From the NCBI GenBank assembly GCA_023213395.1, contig CM041465.1, forward strand, positions 8,308,001-8,372,000: DNA of 64,000 nucleotides, given 5' to 3'. The DNA is from Cycas panzhihuaensis (taxonomy: Eukaryota > Cycadophyta). Below the pieces are notes generated by a model. The model worked only from the letters and a program-made list of their open reading frames with translations. It ran no database searches and was not told the DNA's origin. Made by a program: the position numbers and the translations under genes. Each line of letters opens with the position of its first letter. Within the stretch, counting starts at the first letter, position 1. Below, piece after piece: positions 61,801 to 64,000 of this stretch.

Positions 61801-63042
61801 TATGGCGACATAGTGCAGTATCTCACGCAATAACAATACCGCCCTGATGCTAGTAGTAAAGTTAGATCTCGCATCTGGACTTCTGCTAGGTAATACTTCC
61901 TCATGGATGAAGTATTGTACAAGAGGTCCTTCGATGGGATCCTCCTCCACTGCATCACTACTGACGAAGCTAACCAAATACTCCGCAAATGCCACCATGG
62001 TATTTGTGGAGGCCACTTTGGAGGCCAGTCTATAGCTTAGAGGATCCTTTGTATGGGTTACTTTTGGCTATCCCTTTTCAAGGACGCCCACGCTTTTGCC
62101 CTGAGATGTCGGCAATGTCAAGAACATGCCAACATCTTCCATGTGCCTTCCGAGGCCCTTCACCCCATCATCTCTCCATGGCCTTTTACTCAGTGAGGGC
62201 TAGACCTCATCGAGGCTATTTCTCCACCTTCATCGTTGTAGCACAAGTTTATCTTAACTGCTACAGAGTACTTCACCAAATGGGTGGAGGCCATTCCCTT
62301 AGTTACTACTCCTGGTAAAACGATAGCTACATTCATTTACCAGCATATCAGTTGTCGTTTCAAGATTCTAGATGTCTTAATCACCGATAATAGAACCCCC
62401 TTTTGTAATAAAGAGATGGATGAGCTTTGCGAGAAATTCAAGATTTCTCACAAAATTTCTTCTCCTTACTACCCTCAGGCAAATGGTCAAGTAGAGTCAT
62501 TCAATAAGACTCTCATCAATATCCTAAAGAAAACTATTGCTTAGTCTCAAAGAGACTGGCACTTTTAGTTGTCCTCTGCTTTGTGGGCTTACCGCACCTC
62601 TATCCATTCTGCCACGGGAATGACCCTATTCTCCCTGGTCTACAGTACCGAGGCAGTACTCCCATTGGAGGTAGAGATTCCTTCCTTGCGAGTCTCTCTT
62701 CGAGGTCTTATCGATGAGGAGTTGATGCATCAGGCTCACCTTCTGGACCTCGAAGCTTTAGACGAGAGACGCTTAGCTGCTTATCAGGCTAACCTGGTGG
62801 CCAAAGCTCGCTCACAAAGGACCTACGATAAACATCTTCATTCTTGTCTTTTATTTCCTAGGGACCACATCCTCAAGTTAGAATATCTTCATGACTGTTT
62901 GACCAAATTCAAACCTCGATGGGTTGGCCCTTTCGTCATTATTGAGACTCTCGGTAATGATGCCTATAGGATTGCCACCCTAGAAGTTCTTGAGTTTAAG
63001 AAAGCCATTAATGGGAAATTCCTTAAGAAGTTTTACTCGTAA
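58870..63042 (+). pseudogene. Tat2 pol: protease, reverse transcriptase, RNase H, integrase
   Basis: Protease TVVDNGSSMNAMP (about 59170-59210), Ser/Pro spacer (59550-60030), then MDYFEDDEALLEHLVGFAPN. Reverse transcriptase: AAIKIEVEKLSDAGLITSID (60478-60681), FTTPWGTFAYKAMPFGLKN, catalytic FMDDMMG near 60900 (open 60700-61062). RNase H: FVLYTSMTDKSLG, with KKKCLSL where Tat1 has KKECLSL, so the catalytic Glu is Lys. Integrase: GLDLIEAIS, VLITDNRTPF, GQVESFNKTL with all three acids (62284-62544), then an intact C-terminal 157-residue piece 62569-63042 ending FLKKFYS. At least fifteen stops. It keeps the C-terminal frame that Tat1 has lost by frameshift. Confidence 0.9.
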
Positions 63043-63600
63043 CCTCACTGTCACTTTACCCACGCTTCGAAATGAGCCTAAACTACCATCTTGGGTTATG
63101 CCCATCCCAGCCACGGGTGGAATGACAACTTAGGATGGCCTCCTCTTTTTCTTTCTGGTTCCTCCCATGGAACCCATGTTCCCATATCCTTTTGGGACTT
63201 TTGCCTTCCTATTTGGGGGTCCCCCAGTTAGGATGATGCTCTAGAGTATTGTCACTCCCCCCTCTCACTTCGTATTTCCTTTGCATATCTTGCTATGCTC
63301 CTCCATGGATGTGCATGTTGCTTTACCTCTAACCCCACATGTGCCTATCATCTCTATTCACGGTGGTAGTATGTGCTCCTGTTAGATATATGGCCATGCA
63401 TGGAAGGAAATATGTGCATCATATAACAAAGCATCTATAACATACATAACAAAACATACATGTCATCTACCACACATGATATACACATCATCTTATATCA
63501 AAATCGAGTACCAATTATTCCATCTATATATATACATCAAAATCAGATGTCATGTCGTACATATAGGAAGCCGGTGTCTTTGTAGAGGAGTACAATCATA
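63043..63600. other. Tat2 spacer after pol
   Basis: Matches the Tat1 region 18550-19184: gaaatgagcctaaactaccatcttggg, then ggtggaatgacaa. No gene seen. AT-rich stretch 63400-63540. Confidence 0.55.
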
Positions 63601-63603
63601 TGA

Positions 63604-64000
63604 CTCTATATATATGACCCCCTGGAGGCCCATGCTTTCCCTATCAAAATCAAATACATATGTCCTACACTAATGTTACCCTGCTCTTGGGGCACCATCT
63701 CCTGGTTGGTGTGATGCCTCTCCTGGGGACCACATCCCTCTGAGGCTCCTCCTGGGCCTCTGTGAGCTCCCTGACTTACTCCCCTCATCACGTGGCCACC
63801 TCGGTGTCATCATCGTCGTGTAGGTATACGTCCTACTCTAGATCGACCTTGATGCCACCTAGTCCACTAGTTGATCGTATCGTGCCTGGATATGATCTCT
63901 CTCTCTCTCTCTCTCCACTCCTTGGAGATGCTCCTCTAGCACTGCTATCCGTACCCTGCTCTCGGTGTCTCCACCTACTCCTCCCTGAGCCTCTAGAGCC
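63604..64000 (-). pseudogene. Tat2 antisense gene, C-terminal part
   Basis: The minus strand reads ALEAQGGVGGDTESRVRIAV, then LEEHLQGVERERERDHIQARYDQLV, a stop, and farther on GPGGASEGCGPQERHHTNQE. Tat1 has ALEAQGGAGGDEESRTQLAV and ERDRVQARYD at 18180-18310 and EACGPQERDDRDREM near 18450. Predicted coiled coil. The copy ends farther downstream than in Tat1, where a TAG replaces CAA. The rest of the gene lies beyond the window. Confidence 0.72.
63897..63915. repeat. (CT)n microsatellite in the antisense gene
   Basis: ctctctctctctctctctc, encoding Arg-Glu repeats in the coiled coil of the antisense gene on the minus strand. Absent from the Tat1 copy, so it is a local expansion. Confidence 0.85.

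Larger units (their letters stand above)
53405..64000 (+). mobile_element. Tat2: second Tat-lineage element, plus strand, truncated by window end
   Basis: 5' LTR, PBS, gag, pol and the converging end of the antisense gene are present in the same order as Tat1, in opposite orientation. It is clearly the same family as Tat1, with long aligned protein blocks, but has more stops. aRNH and 3' LTR must lie beyond 64000. It interrupts the E LTR. Confidence 0.9.

Overview
This window is nuclear DNA of a plant, probably a seed plant, and consists almost entirely of nested LTR retrotransposons. I found no complete host gene and no rRNA or tRNA gene. The plant assignment rests on Ty3/Gypsy Tat-lineage elements with multi-kilobase LTRs, chromovirus-like and other Gypsy elements, Copia elements primed by initiator-Met tRNA, and a plant-type DNL zinc-finger gene fragment. 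The sequence does not let me name a family or species. A gymnosperm or another large, slowly purged genome would fit the decayed, deeply nested layout, but that is inference.

The layout reads like Russian dolls, and I reconstructed it from paired LTRs and target-site duplications (TSDs). The oldest layer is a minus-strand Tat gag relic, called O1 here, seen at 1-488, 43257-43476 and 50105-51194. A minus-strand Copia (C0, 494-43251, TSD GTTTA) sits in O1. C0 received a small gag-only LTR element (T1, 1970-4044) and a minus-strand Gypsy (G2, 4502-40270). G2 received a plus-strand Copia (C1, 7684-30717) and a gag-only, gene-capturing LTR element (C2, 32871-39149, TSD ATTTT). C1 received a 16.6-kb minus-strand Tat element (Tat1, 12040-28608, TSD GTAGT/GTAGC). 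That gives five levels: O1 > C0 > G2 > C1 > Tat1. To the right, O1 also holds a plus-strand chromovirus (G3, 43477-50104) and a plus-oriented Tat-like LTR (E, from 51195). E is itself interrupted by a second Tat element (Tat2, 53405 to beyond the window end).

Tat1 and Tat2 are the most informative elements. Their LTRs are about 2.6-2.8 kb and carry conserved splice-like signals. Gag has a C-x2-H-x4-H-x4-C knuckle. Pol runs protease, a long Ser/Pro-rich spacer, reverse transcriptase, RNase H and integrase. Tat1 also has a second, archaeal-type RNase H near its 3' LTR, and an antisense gene with a plant-mobile-domain-like N-terminus, a disordered linker and a coiled coil, with a TATA box upstream on the antisense strand. 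Tat2 is cut by the window end inside its antisense gene.

Every coding region is broken by stops and frameshifts. Decay is heaviest in the outer layers (O1, C0, G2, G3) and lightest in Tat1, whose LTRs are still nearly identical by eye. All elements look immobile as they stand. C2 carries what appears to be a fragment of a host DNL (Zim17-type) zinc-finger gene in antisense orientation, the only host-gene-derived sequence I could identify.
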